From assembly GCF_030272615.1 (NCBI RefSeq), contig NC_081405.1, forward strand, positions 157,127,454 to 157,191,453: a stretch of DNA of 64,000 bases. The letters run 5' to 3'. Both the position numbers and the translations under genes were made by a program. Numbering within the stretch: the first letter of the stretch is position 1; every line of letters starts with the position of its first letter. Source of the DNA: Cryptomeria japonica (taxonomy: Eukaryota; Streptophyta; Pinopsida; Cupressales; Cupressaceae). Shown one piece after another: positions 22,292 through 34,649 of the stretch. Below the pieces are notes generated by a model. The model was not told the DNA's origin. It searched no databases and saw only the letters and a program-made list of their open reading frames with translations.

Positions 22292-22619
22292 CTAATTATT
22301 CTGATTTTCATGTTCTTGCACTTCTTCACCGACATCAACAATATCTGGATGAACTGTCTCTACCAGATCATTTTGCTTAAGGATCTCAGTCTATACAAGC
22401 TTAGGTACAATACCTTCATCATCAAAATCATATCTTCATGCTCTGATCTTCTTTCCAAGACATTCATCCACCTTCAAATTTGCACTCTCAACTATCTTTT
22501 TCAGTCTCTTATTTTAGCATCGGTAGGCCTTTCTCTTATTAAAATATCCCAAGAAGATTCCTTCATCATATTTTGCATCAAACTATCTTATATCCTAATC
22601 TTCCTTGATGTAACATTTA
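22292..22619 (-). pseudogene. Integrase C-terminal/linker fragment of element B
   Basis: The minus strand reads through the end of the integrase region: CYIKED, DEGIFLGYFNKRKAYRC, then RLKKIVESANLKVDE and an acidic linker running to the C insertion. It bridges the integrase at 23873 and the RT at 14703, showing that C and S2 are both insertions in B. Several stops. Confidence 0.85.
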
Positions 22620-22624
22620 CTTAT

Positions 22625-23867
22625 TGTAGCATCATAAAATTGTGACCCTTGCAATTTTTTATCGCATTTGAGTCTTTGCATTGGCGGACAAATCCCTAAG
22701 CCTGGTTGAAGACCCAAAACATGCTCATTTCATCAATAACTTGCATTTTTCCATCATTTTGCATTGCATTTTGTTGTTGCTTGTCCTGAGTCAAGGCAAG
22801 ACATGGGCATGGCACCCTTGTCCTATCCTATCTCTATTTCAGGCCCCCTTTGGTCCCCCCTTGCATTGGGCTTGTCAATTGTGAAGCAGGAAAAGTTTCT
22901 CTATGTCGGCCTAAGACAGGAAATTACATTAATACCCCTAATTGGCAAGCATATAAGGAGAAATTCCCCTCCTATTTGCATAAGTCGATGATAAGAAAAA
23001 AGAAACAAAGTTGATCATAAGTGAAATCAAGTGCAAGCATTCAAGCATTAGAACATTCAAGCATTCATTCAAGCATTGAGAATTTCAACTCTCCTTTCAA
23101 GGCTAGGTGTTGCATTCAAGACAAGGATTCAACAATTGAAGAGGATATTCTATCAACATCCAAGACATCTAATCTCACATATCCATTCAAGCAAATTCAT
23201 CTACAAAGGTATCAACCTTTCAATTACATCCCCTCCTTGAGGTGGATTTACTTTAGACATTTCCTTTCATTTACTTGTAGCATTTTTCAACCACTTGGTC
23301 AATTACAAAATGGGGTTTGACCTGAAGGAAAACCCCCAATCCCAACAACATTTCCCTCTCTTTTTTGTGTGTAGGTTGCAGGTGCGCAACTGTAATTATA
23401 GGTTTAGGCTTTGTTTTTAGAGACAGAAAAACCCTTTTTCGATCCGTGGATTTTTTGAAGGACCATGTGCAGCTTACACATGGTCCCTGCAACTTTTTCT
23501 CAGATTTGCAGGGAAGCTTCGTCTCAACATTCTACTACTAATTCCAAGTGCACATCTTCATCTCGCATCACTATCTCAAGATATAATCGTTTCTTTGTCA
23601 TTTTTGCACTTAGTGTCAATTTTTTTAATTCAACTAATCTATTACAAAAGAGGATTAATTTACTTTCCTAATACCTTCCAAATTTACTACAATTCATGTA
23701 GTATTCAATCTCTTACCATTTGGGATTGGATTTAGTGAATTCAACCCCTCTTTTGAATGTAATGTGTGAAAAAATTGAAGGGAATCCTTTGTGAAACTTT
23801 CATCCCTCTTTTGAGGGGAGTAAAGCTTTCCACTTGATCTCCCCTCATCATTTTTTTTCATATTACA
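22625..23867 (+). mobile_element. Candidate solo LTR S2 in element B
   Basis: A 1243-base block that interrupts the B integrase between the FRVFGT and CYIKED codons. It has TGTAGC...ATTACA ends. The flanking 5 bases are CTTAT and GTTCC, both one or two changes from CTTCC expected in the original integrase sequence (ACTTCC), so this is a decayed target duplication. There is no gene, primer site or polypurine tract. The head resembles that of S1 (CATCATAAAATTG against CATCTAAAAATGG), suggesting the same broad gypsy LTR group. A TATA-like stretch lies near 22950. Confidence 0.65.
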
Positions 23868-23872
23868 GTTCC

Positions 23873-26110
23873 AAAAACTCTGAAATATCTAACTATAGGA
23901 ACATGACCAAACCATAGCTCATAAGGAGTCTTACTGGAATCATCTTTAATATGCACTCGGTTGAATGTGTATATAGAAATGTTAACAACTTCTCTCCAAA
24001 AGGTCTATACAATATTTCCTTCTATTAGCATAGTCCTTGCAGCATCCAAGATAGTTTTGTTCTTCCTTTCAACAACTCCATTATGGTGATGGGTTCTAGG
24101 AGAAGAAAACTATCTTCTAATTCCATTCCTCTCATAGAATGTATCAAATTCTCCTCCTCTATCAGATATTAGGCACTTCATATTCAATCTAGTCTCATTC
24201 TCCACTCTAGCTTTGAATATCTTGAATTTCTCCAACCCTTCTAATTTCTCCCTTAAGAAGGTAACCCACATCATCCTTGAATTGTCATCAACCAGCAACA
24301 TGAAATATTTGTCACCCTACATGCTTCTTACTCTATTGGGACCACATAAGTCAATATGAGCAAGATCTAGAAATATTCTAGATGAATACAACTTACTCTT
24401 AAATGAAGTTCTTGTTTTCTTTCCCATCTGACATTCCTTACATACTAGATTAGCAGGCTTCACAATCTTAGGCAAATCTCTAACAACTTGACTAGAACTT
24501 ATCCTTATCATGCAATCAAAATTAACATGACACATTCTCCTATGTCATAACCAACTTTCATAGATCTGAACAATCAAATAGCTTTTCTCACCAATATTCA
24601 AGTGAAAAATATTTCCTTAGTCTTAGTTCCAGATGCAAATATTTATACTGGAGGCATTTAGGATCTTGCATTTATCATTCTTGAATTGTAAATCATATCC
24701 CTTGTCAACCATCTAACCAAGACTAAAAATATTATGCTTCAATCCTTTAACATACAATATATCATCAGTATTATGCTTACCATTGAAAGATATAGAACCT
24801 TTACAATGAATTACACAAGCTTTCTCATCTCCAAATCTTACTATTCCACCATCATACCTTTCCATACTTACAAATTTTCATTTATCACCTTCCATATGAT
24901 GTGAACAACCATTTTCAATCACCCATTCATATTTCTCTTTAATCTTAGCAGCTAAAACTTTATCCTCAATAATGCAGCTTGTAGGATTCACTAATACCGG
25001 ATCATCTTCCTTGATAGCAATAAATACAAATTCATCTTTTGAATTCCCATTTTTTGATTCCTCATCTTTCACACCTTCATCAGCAACATAGGAGCATCTC
25101 TTATAATTTCTATACTTTCAGTAGGGTTTGTAGGGCTTATCATGCTTCCCATATCTATCATACTTATCAAATCTATCATGTCTCTCATGCTTATCATATC
25201 TAGACATTCTCTTAGGACACCTAGAAGCAAAATGTCCTATCTTATTACAAGAGAAACATTTCAAAGGTAACTTTCCATCATACTTACTGGATCCTTTAGG
25301 AAATATTCGAGCAATAAGGGCTTCAATATCATCCAATTCTCTTTCTTGTTCTTCTATCTCTCTCCTTTCTCTTTCAAATCTAGATACCCAGCATGAACTT
25401 TCTCATGGATCATACTTTTTCTTTGTGAATATAGAGGCTTTGAATGCAGTCTCAGATTTCCCATGTGATTCTCCAAATTCGCTCAACTCAAATGCAGCAA
25501 GCTTCCCAACCAACATGTCTATAGTCATATTAGTCACACTCTGGATCTCATCAATAGCAACTACCTTATGTTTGTAAGCGGGAGGCAATGATCTCAACAC
25601 CTTAGCAACAATCTCATCTTCTTCAAGGGTTCCACATGCACATCTGATATTCATGACAAGATCATTCACCTTAGCCATAAAGGATGGTATATTCTCATCA
25701 TCTCCCATCTTCAATGCTTCATACTTTCCTTTCAAACTCTACATCTTAGCAACCTTAACTTGTACATCTCCTTCATACAAGGTCTCTAGCTTCTTCCAAA
25801 TCTCATGTGAAGGCTCCAAACCCATCGTATTAGTCATCTCTAAATCAGTCAAGGCACTAAGAAAAGCTTCCTTAGCTCTTATGTTATGTTTGTTTAGCAT
25901 CCTTGATCTTAGCAGCAGTAATCGGTCCATTCTGAGGAACATTGTAGACATTCTTTGCAGTCTTCCAATACTCATATCCGAGACATTTCAAGTGAACCTC
26001 CATCCGGTCATTCCAAATAGTATAATTGCTTCCATCAAAGCTAGGACTCTCCTTCTTGAATACATAATTTGCCATCTCAAATCTTGTCAAGCGGTCAAGC
26101 TTCTTCCAGA
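23873..26110 (-). pseudogene. gag, protease and integrase of element B
   Basis: Reading right to left: Gag front half with SFDGSNYTIWNDRMEVHLKC (25990-26060), then LEMTNTMGLEPSHEIWKKLE and the UBN2-like tail KVLRSLPPAYKHKVVAIDE. The zinc knuckle CFSCNKIGHFASRC (about 25215-25260) and a tract of RYDKH/DRFDKY repeats follow. The protease active site is changed from DSG to ENG (WVIENGCSHHM), which removes the catalytic Asp. The integrase has CKECQMGK, HIDLCGP, SDRGGEF (with a few residues lost after it) and NGVVERKN. Multiple stops and frameshifts. Confidence 0.88.
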
Positions 26111-26118
26111 TGATTTAG

Positions 26119-26131
26119 GTTTGATACTAAT
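26119..26131 (-). promoter_or_regulatory. Decayed primer binding site of element B
   Basis: The minus strand reads TTAGTATCAAACC just inside the LTR, a mutated form of the TTGGTATCAGAGCC initiator-Met site. Confidence 0.75.
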
Positions 26132-27478
26132 TGTTAGCGGAAACAAACAAGGAAAACTAAGAGGGGGGGATAAACCATTTTTCACCAAATTAAATAGTTT
26201 AAGAACAATCTTAGATCTAAACAACTACAACAAGAATAAAGATAAACACAATGGCACCAACCCACATAACACCAAGATTTTGATGTGGAGAACCTGGTTA
26301 ATGGAATAACCACGGTGGGAACCTACCCCACAATAAGATGATATTTTGTAGTAATATGTGTAAATATTATAGTGGGGAATGCACATGCATTTAGGAACAC
26401 TTCCTAGAGCTCACTGCTCAAAATAAGATGACCCAGAAGGCTCCAACCCTCAAGGAAGTTTCACTGCCTTACAATAAGATTTGAACTATAATCTAGATTA
26501 CATGAACTACAAATATAGTATCTCCTATTGCTTGATGATAGTTTCGGTTAAGTACAAATGTCTTTCCTTCACCAAAATCTACTCAATACACCACATTGAA
26601 GGATAATTTCACTTATGCACACATAAACCACTCTCTGATAATGCAGACACTACATCGACACCCAAATTACATGACTATACCACCCATATATACAAATCAT
26701 CAACCTTGACTACAAGGTCGACCAAACCCTCAACCCTCAATTACAAAATTAAATCACGTGATACATAGATTAATCACTGAACCAATATAATGACATAGAC
26801 AACATAGAATGGACCTAAATCAAATCTTCAAACACATATCACCACTAGAAATCTCTCCAAGATCAACCGCAACACATTACACCACCAAGAATAGTGCATA
26901 ACACGAAGAATATCACCAGACCCATAAGATCTTCAATAACATGCACAAAGATCAATGAGGACAACCAAAACAAATAGGACATGATCAAGAAACACCAGCA
27001 AGAATGTTATAACCATCCATAATAGCCACACCAATACCACTTATTTAAATCTTCATCTATCAGCATGCTAACTCTCATAAACACTCAACAACAGCAATTC
27101 AGACTAGAAAGATATCTTGCAGAGGACCAAATCATGAACCATCTAAAATTAAGATACACATGAACATCCAAAACATTCTCCCAAATCTGCAACTAAAGAT
27201 ATGATCATATCGGAGCTCACCAAATCAAATACTAAACTTTGCCAACCACTAAATAGAAAGGCTAAACTACAAACCGAATCAAATAATATGATCAAATAAA
27301 CTTTTGGATCACTGAAACCAATAAGGAATTAAGTATTTCAGCATCCCAAATAGATAAACCAGCCATATCAACTCAATTCAAACACTGGAACAACAAATAG
27401 CTCTCTGTAACACCAAAAACACAGGAATATGTTGACATCAATGACAACAACATATCTTAGCAATAGAAATATCCAACA
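26132..27478 (-). repeat. 5' LTR of element B
   Basis: A 1347-base LTR on the minus strand, TGTTGGATATT at 27478 to CGCTAACA at 26132. It pairs with 1-1166. A TATATATGGGTGG stretch near 26683-26695 (minus strand) is the likely promoter. The block at about 26323-26447 is absent from the other copy. No gene. Confidence 0.92.
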
Positions 27479-27753
27479 CCACCTCCAAGAAAGAATAGGT
27501 CCTAAGAAAGGAACACAAACATCCTTGCATGAAGGATAATTCCATGCAAGAAAAGACATCAAATTATGAAACATACAACTCAAAAGAAGAGGCAACATTC
27601 AAAAAGGAGAGAGAGAATTGAATTTTATATCCTTTCCCCCAAGCAATGAGACAAGGAAAAATTATGTTTCTATCCAAATATGATTGGAATTGAAGATGCA
27701 TCACCACACATGACAAAGAGCCCCTAATAAATTTAAACTATTAATGTCATAGG
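27479..27753 (-). pseudogene. Fragment of minus-strand gypsy K (protease-RT linker)
   Basis: This stretch lies between elements B and E. Its minus strand continues the frame of 43035: SSP then YDINSLNLLGALCHVW once element E and one ATAGG are removed. That join is the main evidence that B and E both sit inside one older gypsy copy. The rest is AT-rich and too decayed to read as protein. Confidence 0.6.
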
Positions 27754-28951
27754 TGTTGGCCACATGATGGAATTGATTGTGTGTTGTATTGATGTTTTAT
27801 CATTGATGTCAGCACTTGTTGGTATGGTTGTTTATTGGCTTCTGGTAAGTACATTGGATTGGGAAGATAATCAGTTGATTGTCACCGGTATGATTTGGAG
27901 GGTGGAATATGTTTATATGGATGGTTCATATGCTTCTGAAGTATGTTTTAGTCAGTTGGTATTGACTTGATGATTGGATGTTATCTTGGGTTCTATTAAT
28001 CTTGCCTTATTGATCTAGTAAGGGTTTCACCGACAAAGCTTTATTGAAGATCCTTGATGTTATGCATAGGTGGTGTTGGTGCAGCTTCTAGAAGAGATTC
28101 GGGATGCCAATGGTGATCATGTTCATGACTCAACTAATTGGTATCATTACTTTGGCATGTGTGGATCTAATTTAGGTCTGGTGTTATCTAGGTTATGGAC
28201 TGGTTTGCATGAAACATGTTGGTGAATTCCCTAATGCGCTTCCAGGATGTTTTATTGATTAGATGATATTTATTTGGCCTTAGGCCAACATGTTTTATGA
28301 TTTTATTTCAGGATTATGTAATGGATATATTTTATTATCATTTGTGTGGCTGACCTAACTAGTGAGGTACCGAGTTGGTATAAATATATGTAAGATCTCA
28401 TTGTAGATCAAGTAGTATGGCAAGGAGTGAATAATGTAATAATCATTTGTGCAGAGGATTTGGTCAATCATAAGTGATCAAGTTGGGTTTATGTAAGAGG
28501 TTTTAGACCTCCAGTATTGAGCTTAATCGGAACTGTAATCTGACATGTTTGATGCTATCACTGGCAGTTCATCTCTCTGAATTGTAGTCCAAATATCTTG
28601 AGGTGGTTGACATATCTATAGTTAGTGAGATTCCATTGTGATGAGCAATGATCTCTAGGTAGTGTGTCTTCCTACATGTGTAGACCCCTATTGTAATCAT
28701 ATACTTGTTGCAGAAGTATCATCTAACTGTGGGTAGGGTTTCTCATCGTGGTTTTTCCTAATCATTGAGGTTTTCCATGTACAAATCATGGTGTTATGTG
28801 TTATGGCTGCATGGTTTTGATTATTTGGTTTTCATTTATGCTTTAATACTTAGTAAATTATACCGATATAAATTTTTAATTGCTTTAATTCACATAATTT
28901 GTTAACAACTAATTCACCCCCCCTCTTAGTTGTTCATCAGTTATCCTAACA
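27754..28951 (+). repeat. 5' LTR of element E
   Basis: A 1198-base LTR, TGTTGGCCACATG to ATCCTAACA. It holds a TATA box GGTATAAATATATG at 28378-28391 followed by TAAGATCTCATTGTAGATC, a promoter block shared with J. It keeps about 63 bases near 28080-28142 that the 3' LTR has lost. No gene. Confidence 0.93.
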
Positions 28952-28953
28952 AT

Positions 28954-28965
28954 TGGTATCAGAGC
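28954..28965 (+). promoter_or_regulatory. Primer binding site of element E
   Basis: TGGTATCAGAGC two bases after the LTR. Confidence 0.92.
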
Positions 28966-29009
28966 CTAGTCCTCTTTTTGCAAAAGCTTAACCACTTGAG
29001 GAAGATCCT

Positions 29010-29745
29010 ATGGCAACTAATAGTTCAACTCATGTTTTTTAGAAGGACATCCCTAGGCTTGATGGAACAAAGTATGGAGTATGGAAGATTTGGATGGAGA
29101 CTCATTTAAGATGCATTGGAAAGGAAATTTGGGAAATAACTCAGAATGGTTACACTCCTCATAATCTGGCATCTGGCCTTCCTGCACTAGCAGACTTGGA
29201 TAAGAACATTGAGAATGATTGTAGAGCTAGAGAAGCCCTCTTAAGTGCATTATAAGATTATCAAATCATGGGACTGTCAGACAAATCATCGGCAAAAGCT
29301 ATGTGGGACAAATTGGAGACTCTGAAAGAAGATGAAGAGATTGAGAAACTTGAAGCCCTATTTTCTAGAAGGATACTTAAAGGTTTGTCAGGAAGTAACT
29401 ATGAAGGAAAATCTCCTTTCAATTGTTTTACATGTAATAATATAGGTCATTTTGCATCTAGATGTCTTGAAAGGAATTGAAAATTAGAAGAAAGAGAAAG
29501 AAGATCTTTTAAGCCTAACCCTGAATATCATATCAAGCTTAAGTATAGGAAATAAAAAAATAAATCATGCTACTATTTTGATGAGGAAGGAGTAATCAAT
29601 GACTCAGAAGAACCAATAGGAGATTCAGCTAGTGGAACCGGCAATGGAAAAGACTGCGTATTTTATGCTATGAAGGAAGATAATCCAGAACCAGTTATCA
29701 AGAATGAAGAAAAGGCCATTACAGAACAAGTTGAAGACACAGATG
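29010..29745 (+). pseudogene. gag of element E with internal deletion
   Basis: Starts ATGGCAACTAATAGTTC like J. An early TAG lies at 29040-29042. The front half (RLDGTKYGVWKIWMETHLRC, GKEIWEITQNGY) is recognisable. At about 29325-29335 the frame jumps in phase from MWDKLETLKED to EEIEKLEALFSRR. Relative to J this removes about 130 residues of the central UBN2-like part. The zinc knuckle CFTCNNIGHFASRC follows (about 29430-29465), then an acidic linker ending at the solo LTR H insertion. Confidence 0.88.
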
Positions 29746-32381
29746 TGTTAGACTCAATGTACCACTGAGAGGGGGGTGAATTAGTGGTTCTCAAACTTTT
29801 CCCTTTAACTATCCCTATAAAAGTATATTGATTAACAGTTCTAGTTGAATGCAGACTTAACGGTTAGTGGAGAGACTAAACACAAATGCATTCACACAAA
29901 GAGACGTCACATAACACCAATATATACGAGGAAAACCCAAGATGGGAAAAACTTCAGTGAGAAATGTTGCTAGAGTCTACTGCTCTAATCCAGCCTCACA
30001 ATGAATCTTTGTTACAATGTTTATGGCACCAACCCAAGGAGCTACAACCCCTGACTTGTTTATGGGCTACAACCCAAAGGACCTACAACCCCTAATTTAG
30101 GGCACCAACCCAAGGAGCACTAACCCCTAACTAATTTATGGGCTACAACCCAAAGGAGCTACAACCCCTGCACCGAGCTACAACTCAATGATCTCAATGA
30201 TAACTTCAAATACAAAATTAATAATACTACTACAAGTGAATCTTGTAACCATCTCATATACCTCACTCTACTGATGAGACACCTTCTCTACTACACCAGC
30301 CCACTCTTTTGCTTCTTCCTTGCCGGTAAACTCTATCAATTCATCTATCCTCTTGTTCTTCTTTATTGGATCTCCTCCTCATTATTCTTCTCTTTACCGG
30401 TACTATAGTCTGTCGATTATATGTTTGCCTTCTCTACAGCTTCCTTCACTTCTTCTCTACCAGTATGGACACTACCGGTTTTTCTCTTCTACTGATTGAA
30501 CACTTCAACCTGGTTCACCTCTCACTCAATCTCTTCTCAGATACGCATTGAGCACTTGATTGATTTTCTCTCACATGCAAAAGTAAAACTCAATCACTTC
30601 ACAGCAGCACTATCCTTTTTCATTCAGCAGCACTTAACAATATCTTTGGCTTCCTTATTTATAACCTAGTTTTCCCACCAATACCCAATTCAAATTCATG
30701 GGCGGTTAGGGTTTCCTCATCATCCTCGAGGCAAACCAAATCCAATCAAATCCTATCTGATTTGATCACCTAGATAGTTGTTTGCTCATCACCGCCATTT
30801 TTGGGCCTTCCAACACACATTTTCTAAATATAGAAAAAACAGTCATGTATCTCGACCTGCATTTATCAAAATGCCATTAATATTTATGTTGTTTCCTTCT
30901 CGAGGTCTTATCACAATCTAATCTTCTTTCTTCGAATCGGGTGCCACCAACTTCCTAATTTTTCTTTGTCATTCATTCTTCCTCAAGCCATGCTCCTCTG
31001 ATTCGATCCACAAATCATGGTATCCATATTAAATGCACACCTATATAAATACCTATCTCTACATGGCACTTCTTCAACCTATGTGATCTTGCCACTTCAT
31101 TTCCACATGGCATCCACATCAACCAACTACCATCTTGTATCTTCATGTCGGTCCAAATAGGATCACCGACCAAACACTCTACCAATTCTTCTCTTCTACC
31201 AGTTTACTAACCCTACCAGTATCTAATATTCTACCGGTTAACTTCTCATGTCTTCACGTTGCTGAACTATCAGTGGAACTCCATAAATCGGTTTACTAGA
31301 CATATCTATCCATAGCATGTTCACCTCCATTAGATGGGAGTCACAACTCTTAGCCTCTTCACTTCCTTATAGGTTCTCAAGCTTACCAATAACCATCCTA
31401 ATGACAACATGTCATCAACTTTTAGTGGTTTCCATCTAATGCATTTGCATGTTGGTTTAATTCTCTATATTTAGCTTCTCCACTCTACCTTCTTCATCAT
31501 TAGACTGATTATCAACTCATCCAGTTTGTCAAGATGACAAAATCATTAGTCCTTCACTTGTCCAGGTAACTCAACATGTCATCTCTATTGGTCCAGTGCA
31601 TATCCCTGATTTCATGCACTTTAGACATTCCTTTGTTTCACCAGTAGATCCAGTGTGAGCCTTCAAACACTTGCCTTTACCTCTTCTTCCTTATCTCACT
31701 AAACTATAATGCACATTATGCATAATAGGAGATAAGATCCACTTACCGGTGGAGTAACACCTTGTCATCTGCATCCTACAATATACTCATGTATCATCCC
31801 TGTTTATGTAGCATATCTTCAAACAAGCACATGTGATCTAGTGTTGGCACATTCATTATCAGTCATCTTCTCTACATAGTGACTACATCCTCATCTGGTG
31901 GGAGTCATGTTGTTCTATAACCTCACAGCATATCAGTGACCTGTTCATTCTTCTCCTTTGGTGTTGACATAATTTAGGTAACATTTTGCCTCTTCATCAC
32001 AAATAACAGCTCAAGCACCTTGCTCATCCTGCTTGTTCACTAGTCATGATCTTGTCGGTTAACAACCACTCACTTGGTTGATTTGTCTTCTCCATGTCAA
32101 CACATCACTTACCAGTTGACATCCTTTCCTTACCAGTGATACATTGTACCGATAGCCTATCCATCTCAATCACACAAGTCAACCATTAACTTGTGTATCG
32201 GTGACTCCAGTGGAAATTCATCTTAATGACATTCTCTTCCTTATCTTACCAGTGTTCTACAACACAAGGTGATATCAAAGATATCTTATCATGTACTCCT
32301 CCATGACTGTATTGCACAAGCATCTCTTATGTCTGTAGTCATCCCATACCGGTTGACATCAATGACAACACAATGCCAACC
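29746..32381 (-). mobile_element. Solo LTR H, 2.6 kb, in element E
   Basis: Bounded by the perfect duplication AGATG (29741-29745, 32382-32386). On the minus strand it begins GGTTGGCATTGTG (first base changed from T) and ends AGTCTAACA, the same head and tail as the copia LTRs here, but with no interior. The coding frame of E reads VEDTD up to the insertion and DEWVIDSG after it. At 2636 bases it is the longest LTR seen. A minus-strand TATA (TTATAAATAAGG, 30655-30666) is present. Open frames inside are chance. Confidence 0.88.
30017..30176. repeat. 38-40 bp tandem repeat in solo LTR H
   Basis: Four imperfect copies of a unit containing TATGGGCTACAACCCAAAGG and CTACAACCCCT. Two sub-types alternate (GGCACCAACCCAAGGAGC and GGGCTACAACCCAAAGGA). 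It lies near the tail end of the LTR. Confidence 0.82.
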
Positions 32382-32386
32382 AGATG

Positions 32387-34644
32387 AATGGGTAATAGAC
32401 AGTGGATATTCTCATCATATGACAGGTGACAAAGGAAAGTGTCTAACCCTACAAGAATTTGATGGTGGTCAAGTTAGATTTGGTAATAACAAGGAATGCA
32501 TGATCAAAGGAAGAGGAGCCATTTCATTGGATGGTAAGCATAACACTGATAATGTCTATTATATTGAAGGTCTGAAGCATAATCTTTTGAGTGTATGATA
32601 GTTGGTAGACAAAGGATTTTAATTACAATTCAAGGATGGAAAGTGCAAAATCATTAGCAAATCAAGTTTGGACATTGTAACCGGTACACAAACAAAAGGT
32701 AACATCTTTCATTTGAACTCCAATGAAAAGACATGTTTGATTTCACATATTGATGAAACTTGGCTATGGCATAAGAGGTTGTGTCCTGTAAATTTTGATT
32801 GCATTGTAAAGATCAGTTCAACTAAGGCAGTTAGAGATTTACCTATGATTGTGAAGCCTCACAATCCAGTATGTAAAGAATGTCAAATGGGTAAGCAAAT
32901 CAGAACTTCTTTTAAGAGCATACCTGATAAATCTAATGATGTTCTTGATTTGATTCATATTGACCTATGTGGTCCTACTAATATAAGAAGCTTTCAAGGT
33001 GATATATATTTCATGTCAATCATTGATGACTATTCTAGAATGATGTGGGTTACTTTTCTAAGGAAGAAATATGAAGCCTTTGAGACATTCAAGATCTTTA
33101 AATCTATGGTTGAGACATAGACATGAATGAAAATCAAGTGTCTAAGATCATATCAAGGTGGTAAATTCACATCTGGTGAGTTTAACATTTATTGTGAGAA
33201 AAATGGCATTAGGAGACAGTTATCTGCACCCCGGACACCTCAACAAGAATGGCATTGTGGAAAGAAAGAACAGAACCATTTTGGATGGAGCCACAAGAAT
33301 GATGATGGAAGCTAATTTTCCTCATATCTATTGGAGAGAAGCAATAAGTACAGCATTTTATACATTCAATGGAGTTCATATCAAAGGAGATACCAGTAAG
33401 ACCTCTTATGAATTATGGTTTGGTCATTCTCCTACTCTTAAATATTTCATAATCTTTGGAAGTAAATGTTAAATCAAAAGAGATGATTACATTGAAAAGT
33501 TTGACCCTAGATGTGATGAAGGAATATTTCTTGGTTATTCAACTAAAATAAAAGCATCTAGATGTTATAACAAAATATTGCAGAGAATTGTGGAGAGTGC
33601 TAATGTGAAAGTGGATGAACATTACAAAGACCAAGATAAATCTTATGGCAATGAACCGGCAATGGAAATGATCATAACTAAACTAGTAGTGCTTGTATTG
33701 CAATAGATTAGTGAGCCATTTACCCCAACATCATCAAAAAATTTAACTATAACTAGAGAGCAGCACAGAGAACCTGAAAATCAGAAAATACCAAGGTATG
33801 TAAGGCTAAATCATTCTGAAAAATTAGATCATTGGAGACAAAAACATGGGAGTTATGACAAGGAGAAGATTGGAAAATCAAGAGGTATGTTTCATTTCTC
33901 AGATTGAACCAGCGCCAATAGTTGAAGCTTGTAAAGATGGATATTGGATGAAAGCTATGGAAGATGAATTAGATCAGATAGAAAAGAACAATACTTGGAC
34001 TTTAGTTCCCTGATCCAAAATGAAGAATGGTATTGGAACTAAATGGGTTTTTAGAAACAAATTGAATGAGGATGGACAAGTTGTAAGAAACAAGGCTAGA
34101 TTGGTCTACAAAGGATATTCTTAGAAGGAATAAATTGATTATGGTAAAAATTTTGCACCGGTAGCTAGAATTGAAGTTGTTAGACTATTTCTTGCTTATG
34201 CAGCCTATAAGAACTACAAGGTCTATCAGATGGATGTTAAGTGTGCATTTATGATTGGATAACTTGACGAGGAAGTCTTTATTGAGTAACCAAATTGATT
34301 TTTACTGACAGATGACAAAAATATGGTTTGTAGATTAAGGAAAGCCCTATATGGACTAAAACGGGCTCCTAGATCTTGCTATGCAAGATTGGATAAGTAC
34401 CTTTTGAAGCTTGATTTTATAAAAGTTAATGCTGACGGTAACCTATACTATAAGATCACTAATGATGATATTCTATTTATTGTCATATTTGTTGATGATA
34501 TCATTTTTGGAGGTTAAGAAAAATTGTGCATGGAATTTTCTGATAATATGCAGAGTGAATTTGATATGTCTATGACTGGAGAAATAAGATTTTTTCTAGG
34601 TTTGCAGATTACTCAGACTGACAAAGGTATCTTTATCTGTAAAA
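32387..34644 (+). pseudogene. Protease, integrase and RT of element E
   Basis: Protease WVIDSGYSHHM (Asp kept, Cys changed to Tyr) opens the segment. In the integrase, CKECQMGK and HIDLCGP are present. The second Asp is changed to Tyr and the nearby Glu to Lys (RSYQGGKF); the catalytic Glu (NGIVERKN) is reached only after a frameshift near 33247. RT follows with many stops (near 33470, 34009, 34122, 34259, 34515). It still shows ALYGLKRAPRSC, FVDDIIFGG and RFFLGLQIT, up to the gypsy I insertion after KTK. Clearly dead. Confidence 0.9.
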
Positions 34645-34649
34645 CTAAG

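Larger units (their letters stand above)
1..27478 (-). mobile_element. Ty1/copia retrotransposon B (partial, interrupted)
   Basis: A minus-strand copia element whose 3' LTR runs off the left edge of the window. Its own sequence is 1-1775, 13308-14703, 22292-22619, 23873-26131 and the 5' LTR 26132-27478. Three insertions (A, C, S2) interrupt it, and its reading frame resumes across each one. For example, the RNase H stretch ending near 13308 continues at 1775. The order gag, protease, integrase, RT, RNase H is copia-type. The 5 bases beyond the 5' LTR (CCACC, 27479-27483) should be one target duplication; its partner lies outside the window. Many stops and frameshifts show it is dead. Confidence 0.93.

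Noticed and set aside
23021-23671. Possible small host gene in the block 22625-23867
   Set aside because: Frames are short and overlapping; the block has LTR-like ends and interrupts an integrase frame, so a solo LTR is the better reading.
30017-30176. CRISPR-like regular repeats
   Set aside because: Units are contiguous without unique spacers and lie in a plant LTR.
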